A stretch of DNA of 64,000 bases from Lachnospiraceae bacterium (GTDB taxonomy: Bacteria; Bacillota; Clostridia; Lachnospirales; Lachnospiraceae), in the NCBI GenBank assembly GCA_022799175.1, contig JAAWNY010000007.1, positions 1 through 64,000 on the forward strand, in the 5' to 3' direction. The notes under the pieces are model-generated. The model was not told the origin of the DNA. It worked only from the letters and a program-made list of their open reading frames with translations, and made no database searches. Numbering within the stretch: the first letter of the stretch is position 1; each line of letters begins with the position of its first letter. This document shows positions 56,821 to 64,000 of the stretch, piece by piece. Made by a program: the position numbers and the translations under genes.

Positions 56821-58272
56821 ATGAGAGAAAACAAAAAACACTTGACTGCTTATCTGCTGGTGGTAGCAATGGCATCATCCACAATTATCGGCTGTCAACC
56901 GTCGGGAACCTTGTTGGATAAGAAGCAGGAAACAGCAGAAAGCTCTGTGGTGGAAACCCGTATGTCAGGAGAGGAAACTAAGGAATCTATGGAGAATCCG
57001 AATTACAACAAGGGGAAAACGAGGGAAGCCAAAGATCCAGAAAAGGCAGAACTTTCCCCAGAGGATTATGAAGGTTGGAATCAACTTTTAGCTGAGAATG
57101 AGATTTCGGAGGCATTTGCAGAAGGGTTGGATGGTTTTGCTTATGAGAGTGGAAGTGCAGTTTTAAAGGATGTTCAGGGAAATGGAAATTATAGTCCTTT
57201 AAGTCTTTATTACACTTTAGCACTGGCAGGCTGTGGCGCCCGGGGGAAGACGGCAAATTTGATTTTGGAAAAGCTGGGAGTGAAAGATCAGAAAGAGCTG
57301 GCAGAACAGTGCCGTAGGCTTTATCAGTCGTATGGATACCAGAGCCAGAGAGATCAGGAAAGGATGGCGTATTATGGCATGGGAGACAATCCAAGTACCA
57401 TACAATTGGGGAATTCTCTGTGGATCTCCGATCAGCTGAACATTTATGAAGAGTATCAGAAAATGGCGGCGGAGAAATTTTTTGCCTCTTCTTATAGTGT
57501 GGATTTTGGGAGCCCAGATACAGAAAAGAAGATGGGAGAATGGATTGCCCAAAAGACGAATGGGGTGCTTGTGCCGCAGCTTGCCATAGATCCGGCAACA
57601 CTTTTGGTTATTTTGAATACGCTGTATTTTTATGGTGGATGGGTAGAGCCATTTTCTGAGGAAATGACGCAGGAGGATGTCTTTTATCAAGAGGATGGAA
57701 GACAGGTTGCGGTGCCCTATCTAAACCGTACGCAAATGGAGGGAAAATTTAAAAAAGGAGAGGGATATACAGTATCTTATTTGGAGACGAACAACGGGTG
57801 TCGAATGATGTTTTTGTTGCCAGATGAGGAGAGAATGGTGAAAGATTTTTTAGAAAGCCCTCAAAAGTTGAGAGATGCTCTGGAGGTGAGGGAGGAGGAC
57901 TGGATCCGCGGAAAAGTGATCTGGAAGGTGCCAAAATTTGATTTTGGGACCAGTTATTCTTTAAATGATACCCTAAAGGCCATGGGGATGGAGCGAATGT
58001 TTGGCAGCCAGGCGGAGTTTGGTGGGATTTCCCCAGAGACGATGAGGGTGTCTGAGGTGATTCAAGAGACACATATCGGTGTGGACGAGAATGGGGTGGA
58101 AGGCGCCGCCTATACTATGATGGCGATAGCCAGGGGTGCCATGATTGAGAGTGAGGAGATGGCAGAGATGATTCTTGACCGTCCATTTTTGTTTGGAATC
58201 CGGGATGATTCTCATGGTATTTGGCTGTTTCTGGGGGTGTACAGGAATCCAGAGAAAATTAAGAAAGAGTAG
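56821..58272 (+). CDS. Lipoprotein serpin (serine/cysteine protease inhibitor)
   Basis: A 483-residue protein with a lipoprotein signal (LVVAMASSTIIGC, lipidated Cys at about 27) and a Glu/Lys-rich spacer of about 60 residues. The serpin fold begins near residue 100 (NGNYSPLSLYYTLALAGCGARG) and ends in DRPFLFGIRDDSHGIWLFLG, the family C-terminal signature. The reactive loop follows the hinge ENGVEGAAYT with MMAIARGAMIES; the Arg-Gly bond is a plausible P1-P1' site, but the loop appears a few residues longer than in antitrypsin. It should sit on the outer face of the membrane and trap host or bacterial proteases. The start follows AAAGGAGAG. Confidence 0.9.
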   Translation: MRENKKHLTAYLLVVAMASSTIIGCQPSGTLLDKKQETAESSVVETRMSGEETKESMENPNYNKGKTREAKDPEKAELSPEDYEGWNQLLAENEISEAFAEGLDGFAYESGSAVLKDVQGNGNYSPLSLYYTLALAGCGARGKTANLILEKLGVKDQKELAEQCRRLYQSYGYQSQRDQERMAYYGMGDNPSTIQLGNSLWISDQLNIYEEYQKMAAEKFFASSYSVDFGSPDTEKKMGEWIAQKTNGVLVPQLAIDPATLLVILNTLYFYGGWVEPFSEEMTQEDVFYQEDGRQVAVPYLNRTQMEGKFKKGEGYTVSYLETNNGCRMMFLLPDEERMVKDFLESPQKLRDALEVREEDWIRGKVIWKVPKFDFGTSYSLNDTLKAMGMERMFGSQAEFGGISPETMRVSEVIQETHIGVDENGVEGAAYTMMAIARGAMIESEEMAEMILDRPFLFGIRDDSHGIWLFLGVYRNPEKIKKE

Positions 58273-58322
58273 TATCTGGTTTTGTGCTGTTTTAAACAGA
58301 ATCATCTCCTGGCAAAAAATGT

Positions 58323-59360
58323 TTATTGCAAAAGAGTCTGCGCATTGATGGAGAAGATTTTTTCTTTTACATGGCGGGAAAGTTTGCTATTTTGGATTTC
58401 TTGAATTCCCCGTTCGATTCCCCATTGTGGCGGAGTGATGGGTAAATCGGAGCCATATAGAATTTTATCTTCTCCAAGAATTTCGACAGCGCAGCGGATG
58501 GCATTTTCACTCATAGAATGGGTATCTACATAAATATTATCAGTGTAGTTTCGGTAATTTCTCAAAAAATGTTCGGTATCGGAGGGATTATCCACAGATA
58601 TTCCTTTGGCGGTAGCTCCGTTTTGGTGCATGTGATAGAGCGTTTCGAAGCGATCCAGCATGAAAGGATACATGCCGCCAAGTTGTCCCATCACCACCTT
58701 TAAGGAGGGAAAGCGATCGAATAGGCCGCTTAAGACAAGACGGCTTAGGCAGAGGGAATTCTCCATGAGCTGTCCCATACCGGCGCATAACATGGAATCG
58801 TTCATATACCCTGGCATCTGGTGAGACTTGTCATTGATTTTATAAAGGCTGCCGAAATGGATAAATACAGGTTTTTTCAGCTCTGCAGATTTTTTCCAAA
58901 AAGGCATGAACTGCGGATCATCCAGAAATGTCAATCGACCATCTATCTCGTAGGCAGTCAGGACGGAATAGCCGGTTGCCCAGTCAGAGGTGCGCTCCAT
59001 CTCAATCAAGGCATCGTTTCCCAGCCTTAAGTCAATCAGGGCAGTAGCCCCAATCCATTGAGCATATTTTTGGACAGTTTCTTGTGCTTTGTCGTTTAAA
59101 TCAGCCATAGCTGCTTGTCGTAAGATGCCATTGTCGGCGACACTGTCGATTATTTGCACCACATTGGAGCTGTAGGTGATGATAGAATAATCGATATGGT
59201 GGTTTTTCATGATTTCGATTCGTTTGGAAATATCTTGGAATATGGGATTATTCCACAGATAGGGCGGGCCGTAATCTCTACGACCGGTTTTCTCTACCCA
59301 TGCAAGATAATTGGTGTTGTAGGGTGGGCTAATGTGATGAGAATGACAGTCAATAATCAT
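58323..59360 (-). CDS. Amidohydrolase family 2 protein (ACMSD-like)
   Basis: A 345-residue TIM-barrel metal hydrolase. The N-terminal metal motif is MIIDCHSHH, and later conserved sites are PVFIHFGSL (His), VLSGLFDRFPSLKVVMGQLGG and LYGSDLPITPPQWG with the conserved Asp. Members act as decarboxylases or hydrolases on aromatic or cyclic acids; the substrate is unknown. AAAAAGGAG lies before the ATG. It is just downstream of a MarR gene on the same strand and may be part of its regulon. Confidence 0.88.
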   Translation of the reverse strand: MIIDCHSHHISPPYNTNYLAWVEKTGRRDYGPPYLWNNPIFQDISKRIEIMKNHHIDYSIITYSSNVVQIIDSVADNGILRQAAMADLNDKAQETVQKYAQWIGATALIDLRLGNDALIEMERTSDWATGYSVLTAYEIDGRLTFLDDPQFMPFWKKSAELKKPVFIHFGSLYKINDKSHQMPGYMNDSMLCAGMGQLMENSLCLSRLVLSGLFDRFPSLKVVMGQLGGMYPFMLDRFETLYHMHQNGATAKGISVDNPSDTEHFLRNYRNYTDNIYVDTHSMSENAIRCAVEILGEDKILYGSDLPITPPQWGIERGIQEIQNSKLSRHVKEKIFSINAQTLLQ

Positions 59361-59405
59361 GGTTTACACTCCTTTTTATCTTTGAGAACGCTTTCAAGCG
59401 TTCTT

Positions 59406-59915
59406 TTATTCGTTCTCTTTTTTCCAGTTGACCAAGAGTTTTATCAAAATATGCTTTAGTTGTTCTTGCTCTTGTATGTTTAAGCAAGAGAAAAGCTCAT
59501 CCGAGAGTCGTAAGTTTTCCTGGTGGATGCGGATGGCTTCTGTGGTTCCTTTTGGCGTCAGGCGGATAAGGAGGTTGCGGGCGTTTTCTTGGCTGCGCTC
59601 CCGGGTAATATCTCCGTTGGCCTCTATTTTAGTTAAAAGTTCGCTTAAAGATGCAGAACGGATGTCTGTATGATCTAAAAGTTTTCTTTGTGTCATGTCT
59701 CCGTGGTGGCGCAAAATCGCCAGAATCCGATTTTTTCCTTGATTCTGGCCGTTTCGGTGGATGAAAAGGTGACTTAGTTTGTAAAACAGGGCGAACAACT
59801 GGTTCTCCTGGGTCTCATGGCGTGATCCGCTGAAAAGAGCATATTGTTTGCCGGATTGGCATTGTGTGTTTTCGAAAGGACACTTTTTTTCACAGAGGGG
59901 ACAATAGCGATCCAT
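59406..59915 (-). CDS. MarR-family regulator with N-terminal Cys cluster
   Basis: A 169-residue winged-helix protein. The core MarR domain includes GKNRILAILRHHGDMTQRKLLDHT, IRSASLSELLTKIEANGDITRERS and the wing RNLLIRLTPKG. The first 20 residues contain a C-x2-C-x3-C-x6-C cluster (MDRYCPLCEKKCPFENTQC) that is not part of ordinary MarR proteins and may bind zinc or another metal, or sense redox state. The gene is followed by the amidohydrolase. Two CAAGGTACCTTA palindromes flank its promoter, which points to autoregulation. Confidence 0.88.
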   Translation of the reverse strand: MDRYCPLCEKKCPFENTQCQSGKQYALFSGSRHETQENQLFALFYKLSHLFIHRNGQNQGKNRILAILRHHGDMTQRKLLDHTDIRSASLSELLTKIEANGDITRERSQENARNLLIRLTPKGTTEAIRIHQENLRLSDELFSCLNIQEQEQLKHILIKLLVNWKKENE

Positions 59916-59930
59916 GGTTATTCTCCTTTA

Positions 59931-59942
59931 CAAGGTACCTTA
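59931..59942. promoter_or_regulatory. MarR operator 1
   Basis: CAAGGTACCTTA contains the perfect palindrome AAGGTACCTT. It lies downstream of the leftward -10 box, near the transcription start of the Cys-rich MarR gene. Confidence 0.75.
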
Positions 59943-59949
59943 TAATTGT

Positions 59950-59978
59950 ATGATAACGCAGGAGAAATAATATGTCAA
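59950..59978 (-). promoter_or_regulatory. Leftward promoter of the Cys-rich MarR gene
   Basis: On the reverse strand TTGACA (59978-59973) is followed after 17 bp by TATCAT (59955-59950). Operator 2 overlaps the -35 box and operator 1 lies just after the -10 box. Confidence 0.8.
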
Positions 59979-59987
59979 GGTACCTTA
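59976..59987. promoter_or_regulatory. MarR operator 2
   Basis: An identical CAAGGTACCTTA copy, 45 bp from operator 1, overlapping the leftward -35 box. Confidence 0.75.
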
Positions 59988-60044
59988 CCACCTGGATAAC
60001 CAGAAATATGGAATCCATTCGATGATATTTTTGTAGATTGAGAC

Positions 60045-60073
60045 TTGACAATTTTATTTTCATTTCTTATACT
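60045..60073 (+). promoter_or_regulatory. Promoter of the second MarR gene
   Basis: TTGACA (60045-60050), a 17-bp spacer and TATACT (60068-60073), directly followed by the TTAG-N4-CTAA operator candidate. Confidence 0.82.
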
Positions 60074-60084
60074 TAGGTTACTAA
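60073..60084. promoter_or_regulatory. Operator candidate TTAG-N4-CTAA upstream of marR
   Basis: TTAGGTTACTAA overlaps the end of the -10 box. The same motif in the same context (ACTTAG, four bases, CTAA, then a T/A run and GGGGG) lies before the MATE gene at 60583-60594. Confidence 0.65.
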
Positions 60085-60100
60085 ATAATTGGGGGGGGAT

Positions 60101-60523
60101 ATGAGATTGAACAAACATGCGGCACATTATATCAATAAACTGTCAAACAAATTGCGCAGAAAGATTGACGCTTTTCCAAGTAGAGCTATGCTCAGCGGTT
60201 CTCAGGGAAGAGTGTTGCATTTTGTTCTGGCTCAGAATCACGATGTTTTTCAGAAGGATATTGAGGAGGAGTTTGGTCTGCGCCCTCCGACGGCAACGCA
60301 GCTTCTCAAAAAGATGGAGCAGGACGGATTGATTCGCCGGGAGGTTATGGCGGAGGATGGGAGGCTAAAAAGGATACTTGTCAGCGAAAAAGCGTTACAG
60401 TATAAGGATGTGGTTATTACGGATCTGATCAATTTGGAGGAGGAGTTGACGAAGGAGATTCCTCAGGAAGAAATGGATATTTTTTTTAGGATCATTGAGA
60501 AAATGATGGAGAATGTTTCCTGA
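60101..60523 (+). CDS. MarR-family regulator next to a MATE pump
   Basis: A 140-residue winged-helix protein with the MarR domain: SGSQGRVLHFVLAQNHDVFQKDIEEEFGLRPPTATQLLKKM and the wing region AEDGRLKRILVSEKA. The start is the ATG after a run of G residues. A TTAG-N4-CTAA motif precedes both this gene and the adjacent MATE gene, so a typical drug- or metabolite-responsive repressor-pump pair is likely. The two genes are on the same strand, 90 bp apart. Confidence 0.9.
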   Translation: MRLNKHAAHYINKLSNKLRRKIDAFPSRAMLSGSQGRVLHFVLAQNHDVFQKDIEEEFGLRPPTATQLLKKMEQDGLIRREVMAEDGRLKRILVSEKALQYKDVVITDLINLEEELTKEIPQEEMDIFFRIIEKMMENVS

Positions 60524-60582
60524 AATTCATTTATATTTTATGCAGGCTGCCTGAAAGGGCAGTTGCATTTTAAAATAAATAC

Positions 60583-60594
60583 TTAGTAAACTAA
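60583..60594. promoter_or_regulatory. Operator candidate TTAG-N4-CTAA upstream of the MATE gene
   Basis: TTAGTAAACTAA, a second copy of the motif found at the marR promoter. A weak hairpin (near 60543-60568) lies between the marR stop and this site. Confidence 0.65.
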
Positions 60595-60613
60595 TTTTTT
60601 GGGGGAATTATTT

Positions 60614-61948
60614 ATGAACAAAAAAAGTGTTGATTATTTAAATGGGGAGTTGTTTCCCATGATTCTTAAGTTTTCTATTCCAGCGGCAATTTCTCTTTTG
60701 ATCACTGCGATTTATAACATTGTAGACCGGATGTTTGTAGGAAATTTTAATGGTACGTCTGCTTTGGCCGGTTTGTCAGTCTGTTTTCCGTTATCGTTTA
60801 TGATGATGGCGTTTGCTTTGACGTGCAGTGCAGGGGGGTCTACTTTTTTTAGCCTTTTTTCTGGTCAGAATGAATCGGATAAGGGGAATCGGTCTTTTGG
60901 AAATGCCTTGGTTATGGTCTGTGGATTTGAGATTGCACTTAGTGTTTTGCTATTGCTTTTTCCGGATTTCTTTTTAAAGATTTTTGGAGTTACGCAGACG
61001 GCTTATTCTTATGCGATTGCGTATTATCGGATTGTAGCGCTTGGATGTCTGTTTCAAGGATTATCCCAGCTGTTTTGTGATTTTGTCCGAGTTTCTGGGA
61101 AACCAGTTTTGGGAATGTGTGTGACGGGATTGGGAGCAGTAACCAATATTATTTTGGATGCCTTGTTTATTATTGTATTGGATTGGGGTGTGATGGGGGC
61201 AGCGGCGGCAACCGTGGCCGGGCAAGTCGCTTCTGCTTTTTTCGGGGCTTTTCTGATATTTGGGAACCGGACACAGGTTCGTATCTCAAAAGAGATTTTT
61301 CGTCTGGAAAAGGGATTTTGTTTCCAGATCCTTTCTTGTGGCTTTGCATTCTGGGTGGCGCAGATGGCCATGGGGTTTATCAGTCTTGTCTACAACAGCC
61401 AGCTAGGAAAGTATGGAGGAGATATTGCCATCAGTGTCTATGCAGTAGTGTCTAGCATCATGACTTTTGTGATCATGCCGGCTAGTGGTATCAGCCAAGG
61501 GATTCAGCCGATTTTGGGAAATAATTATGGATCGGGCAATTATAAAAGAGTAATGTCTACGCTTTTTCAGGCCACAGTTTTTTCAGTTGGTATTACCTGC
61601 TTTATCTGGATCCTTGTGTTGGTTTTTCCAAGACAGATTCTGGCGGCTTTTGGAGGAACAGAAGAAATGTTTCAGATTGGAATTACGGGTTTGCGAATCA
61701 ATTTTTGTATTACTCCGGTTTTAGGATTTGTGATGCTGGCAACTACATTTTTTCAGTCTATTAACCGCCCAGGGCCATCAATTGTTATTACTTTGCTTAG
61801 ACAAGTGGTTTTTCTGGTGCCGTTTATTTATGTATTGCCGGTTTTTCTAGCGATCAATGGGGTGTTTTTTGCGCAGCCGATCAGCGATCTATTGGCAACA
61901 ATTTTATCGTTGTATTTGGTATTGAGGGAGAAGAGAAGATTTGGCTGA
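60614..61948 (+). CDS. MATE family efflux transporter
   Basis: A 444-residue transporter with 12 predicted transmembrane helices. It starts with NGELFPMILKFSIPAAISLLI, followed by YNIVDRMFVGNFNGTSALAGL, a typical MATE helix pair, and the internally repeated FWVAQMAMGFISLVYNSQLG half. It should export drugs or cationic metabolites with Na+ or H+ exchange. The ATG is 14 bases after TTTTTTGGGGG. A MarR gene with a matching operator is upstream. Confidence 0.94.
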   Translation: MNKKSVDYLNGELFPMILKFSIPAAISLLITAIYNIVDRMFVGNFNGTSALAGLSVCFPLSFMMMAFALTCSAGGSTFFSLFSGQNESDKGNRSFGNALVMVCGFEIALSVLLLLFPDFFLKIFGVTQTAYSYAIAYYRIVALGCLFQGLSQLFCDFVRVSGKPVLGMCVTGLGAVTNIILDALFIIVLDWGVMGAAAATVAGQVASAFFGAFLIFGNRTQVRISKEIFRLEKGFCFQILSCGFAFWVAQMAMGFISLVYNSQLGKYGGDIAISVYAVVSSIMTFVIMPASGISQGIQPILGNNYGSGNYKRVMSTLFQATVFSVGITCFIWILVLVFPRQILAAFGGTEEMFQIGITGLRINFCITPVLGFVMLATTFFQSINRPGPSIVITLLRQVVFLVPFIYVLPVFLAINGVFFAQPISDLLATILSLYLVLREKRRFG

Positions 61949-62046
61949 AGATACATGGCTGAATCGATCGTCGTACTTTTTGTTCTGAGGGGATCGCACT
62001 GCGGCGGTGAGAAATCCTGTTGCGAAAGCAACCCGCCGCAGGCGGA

Positions 62047-62074
62047 GAATCCTGTGTAGCAGGATTCCTTTTTT
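62047..62074. terminator. Terminator between the MATE and chemoreceptor genes
   Basis: GAATCCTG pairs with CAGGATTC around TGTAG, followed by CTTTTTT. It ends the rightward MATE transcript and also lies downstream of the convergent chemoreceptor gene. Confidence 0.85.
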
Positions 62075-62087
62075 ATAGAATTTTTTA

Positions 62088-63767
62088 TTATTTGCGAAGC
62101 CGGAATCTCTGAACGGATTCTTTTAATTCTCCGGCCTGAAGCCGAAGTTCTTGGGCGGAGTCGGAGGATTTTTCAGCGGTAGAGGCATTGGTTTGAACTA
62201 CCTCGGATATCTGTTCCATACCTAGAGTCAGCTGAGTCAGAGACTCTGCCTGTTCTTTGGCAGACTGGGCGATGCGCTCTACCAGTTCTGTGGACTTCCT
62301 GGCCTTGGTGACTCCGGCATCTAGTGTTTTGGTGCTGTCTGCCGACAGCGCCGTTCCACGTTCTACCAGACTGAGAGAATTTTGAATTAGATTGGTGATA
62401 TCCTGAGCGGCCTCAGTGCTTTTATTGGCTAGACTTTGTACCTCGTCGGCTACTACGGCGAAGCCTTTTCCGGCGCTACCGGCGCGGGCCGCCTCTACAG
62501 CAGCATTGAGGGCTAGAATATTTGTCTGGAAGGAAATATCTTCAATCGTTTTGATAATTCCGCTGATTTGCTGGGAAGCTTTGGAGATATCTCCCATAGC
62601 AGTGGTCAGATCCGCCATCTTTTGATTGCAGGCTTCTAGCTGTGCTGCAGTATCAATGGATAATTTGCGGGCATTATCGGCATCTTCGGAGGTGCTGTTG
62701 ACCTGACCGGAAAGATCCTGAATGCTGGCTGACAGTTCTTCAACCGCAGATGCCTGAGCCACTGCACCATTAGAAAGAGTCTGGGAGTCCGAAGCCATTT
62801 TCTCAGATTCTGTGGATACCTGTTCTGCTGTCTGATTAATCCGGGACAAAGCCTGGTTGAGAGAATTCAGTATCTGACTCATGGCCAGCTGAATCGGCTG
62901 AAACTCACCACGGTAATCATTGCCAATGGACAAGTCCATCTGTCCTTGCGCCATTTGAGTCAGTTTGGAGTTGATATCAGAAATATATTTTTTTAATTCT
63001 TTTTTTGTCTCGTGGATGGAAGCCACTAGCATTCCGATCTCAGAAGTATCGGGCTCTAATGTAAATGGAGCAGAAAGGTTGCCTCTGGAAATCTCACCCA
63101 TCTGATCGCGGACTGCGATCACAGGATTCAGAATTCGTTTTTTGGTAATTATCATAACCAAAAACTGCATAATGCCCACGACAATCATGAAGAGGAAAAT
63201 AATGCCCATAATAATATCGGATTCCAGAGTAAACTTATCAACTTGTGCTTTAGAACGAGTCTCCAGATCGTTTAAAAATTGTTCTTTTAAGGCATTAATA
63301 TTTGCGGTAACTGAGCTATAATCCGGGCCGTATACATAGGCCAGAGCCTCTGCCATCTGACCAGCTTGCACCTGTTCCATAGCTTGTTCTTCCAGAGGAA
63401 CGAGATTGTTGGAAAGAGAGGACATCTGATCAATCATGGCTTGTTCACTGGCAGTGATACCGATTTCCTGCATAGCGGCAACGCCGAGATCTCGATTCTT
63501 TAAGTTATTAATTTCATTCCAATAGTTGTCAAAGTGCACCTGCTCTCCGGTGGAGGCATAAGCCCGCACCTCGTTGGTGAGGTAGGCAGAACCGTTCATA
63601 AAGCGGTTGGCATTATAGGTCAGATTAAATCTGTCTGCATTGGCGGCATTTAATTTCCCCTTTATGTTTCCGTAGGCAAACAAAAGAAGAATCATCAAAA
63701 AAAGAGACGTTAAAGAAATACCATTTAAAATCATGTTTAGTTTTGATTGATTCATTACCTTTTTCAT
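62088..63767 (-). CDS. Methyl-accepting chemotaxis protein
   Basis: A 559-residue chemoreceptor. An N-terminal transmembrane helix (about residues 12-32), an extracytoplasmic four-helix-bundle-like sensor (about 35-185), a second helix (about 187-209) and a HAMP region precede a long coiled-coil signalling domain. The tip contains the family-defining [18 protein letters not shown]. The start is taken at the ATG after AAAGGGAAAGGAC; the frame remains open upstream into the MITE copy D, but has no ribosome binding site. No che genes are in the window. It suggests that the organism is, or was, motile. Confidence 0.92.
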   Translation of the reverse strand: MKKVMNQSKLNMILNGISLTSLFLMILLLFAYGNIKGKLNAANADRFNLTYNANRFMNGSAYLTNEVRAYASTGEQVHFDNYWNEINNLKNRDLGVAAMQEIGITASEQAMIDQMSSLSNNLVPLEEQAMEQVQAGQMAEALAYVYGPDYSSVTANINALKEQFLNDLETRSKAQVDKFTLESDIIMGIIFLFMIVVGIMQFLVMIITKKRILNPVIAVRDQMGEISRGNLSAPFTLEPDTSEIGMLVASIHETKKELKKYISDINSKLTQMAQGQMDLSIGNDYRGEFQPIQLAMSQILNSLNQALSRINQTAEQVSTESEKMASDSQTLSNGAVAQASAVEELSASIQDLSGQVNSTSEDADNARKLSIDTAAQLEACNQKMADLTTAMGDISKASQQISGIIKTIEDISFQTNILALNAAVEAARAGSAGKGFAVVADEVQSLANKSTEAAQDITNLIQNSLSLVERGTALSADSTKTLDAGVTKARKSTELVERIAQSAKEQAESLTQLTLGMEQISEVVQTNASTAEKSSDSAQELRLQAGELKESVQRFRLRK

Positions 63768-63884
63768 TTTCTTTGATTGTCCTTTCCCTTTACATTTCGT
63801 AACTCCTTTCAGTTTACACAAAATGACAGAGAAATTCAACCAATTTTTTGATTTTGGGAAAATTAGTTGGATTGTTGATGCGCT

Positions 63885-63987
63885 ACTTCTAAATCTCTGC
63901 AAAGTCAAAATATCACAGATGATTTTCCGTTACTTTTCTCCCCTTTTCCTTGGATGCTTTTCTCGTTTTTTTACATAAATGACATTG
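63885..63987. mobile_element. MITE-like element, copy D
   Basis: The right end TAAATGACATTG (63976-63987) and the interior blocks CTTCTAAATCTCTGCAAAG, TATCACAGA and CTCCCCTTTTCCTTGG match copy B. It lacks a clear left inverted repeat, so it is probably truncated. It lies about 118 bp upstream of the chemoreceptor start codon. Confidence 0.65.
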
Positions 63988-64000
63988 TTATTGTGACTCT

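Noticed and set aside
63768-63908. N-terminal extension of the chemoreceptor into the MITE
   Set aside because: It would place 47 polar residues before the first transmembrane helix, and the part overlaps a mobile element.

Overview
The window looks like a chromosomal segment of a spore-forming, low-to-mid GC Firmicute of class Clostridia, most likely a gut Lachnospiraceae. Supporting signs are an alpha/beta-type small acid-soluble spore protein (SASP) with a sigma-G-like promoter, a YtvI-like permease, a CIRCE-controlled groE operon, the dnaG-rpoD-trmK-nif3 order, a class A-like RNase P RNA, a large single-chain PurL, CdaA and DarA of cyclic di-AMP signalling, a flavodiiron protein, and genes typical of gut commensals (serpin, aryl-sulfate sulfotransferase, BaiN-like flavoprotein). 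This assignment rests on recognised families only. No rRNA, tRNA, CRISPR array, prophage or intact transposase was seen.

Layout. 0-5.5 kb: an Ala-rich protein, groES-groEL, a small membrane protein and guaB. 5.8-11.6 kb: a tightly coupled run of two unrecognised membrane proteins, cdaA, cdaR, an HPr-like gene and ptsI. 11.7-17.2 kb: a polysaccharide polymerase-like protein, two PLP aminotransferases (one HisC-like), a YtvI-like permease and nth. 17.2-20.6 kb: a repeat-rich stretch with fliB, a stand-alone receiver protein and the flavodiiron gene fprA. 20.7-31.3 kb: darA, a dGTPase, dnaG, rpoD, a hybrid kinase, trmK, nif3 and a nucleoside kinase. 31.3-36.3 kb: rnpB, a long inverted repeat, a secreted cell-wall-binding protein, MgtC, a HAD phosphatase, two unknown membrane proteins and a flagellin 3' remnant. 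36.6-49.7 kb: purL, lysC, a metal-site-less M28-like lipoprotein, a double-domain PPK2, a BaiN-like flavoprotein, cmk, ispH and rpsA. 49.9-53.3 kb: a PadR/DUF1700/DUF4097/PspC envelope module, the SASP and a phosphoribosyltransferase-like protein. 53.5-64 kb: accessory genes (Crp/Fnr regulator divergent from an aryl-sulfate sulfotransferase, a lipoprotein serpin, an amidohydrolase with a Cys-rich MarR, a second MarR with a MATE pump, and a chemoreceptor).

The most unusual signals concern small repeats that remodel genes. An 82-bp element with 14-bp perfect terminal inverted repeats and a 10-bp perfect target duplication sits at the 3' end of the receiver gene. Removing it together with one target copy joins the receiver frame in frame to the fprA frame, so the ancestor may have encoded a receiver-flavodiiron fusion of about 553 residues. 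Related elements lie near both window ends and upstream of fliB. A second repeat, a 37-bp-arm palindrome after rnpB, has a half copy that forms the last codons of nth.

Other notable points: a lipoprotein with an M28 aminopeptidase fold that has lost nearly all metal ligands; palindromic operator candidates around three accessory regulators; a flagellin C-terminal remnant with its terminator alongside a flagellin lysine methylase gene; and a sigma-G-type promoter whose -10 region also forms a hairpin covering part of the SASP ribosome binding site.
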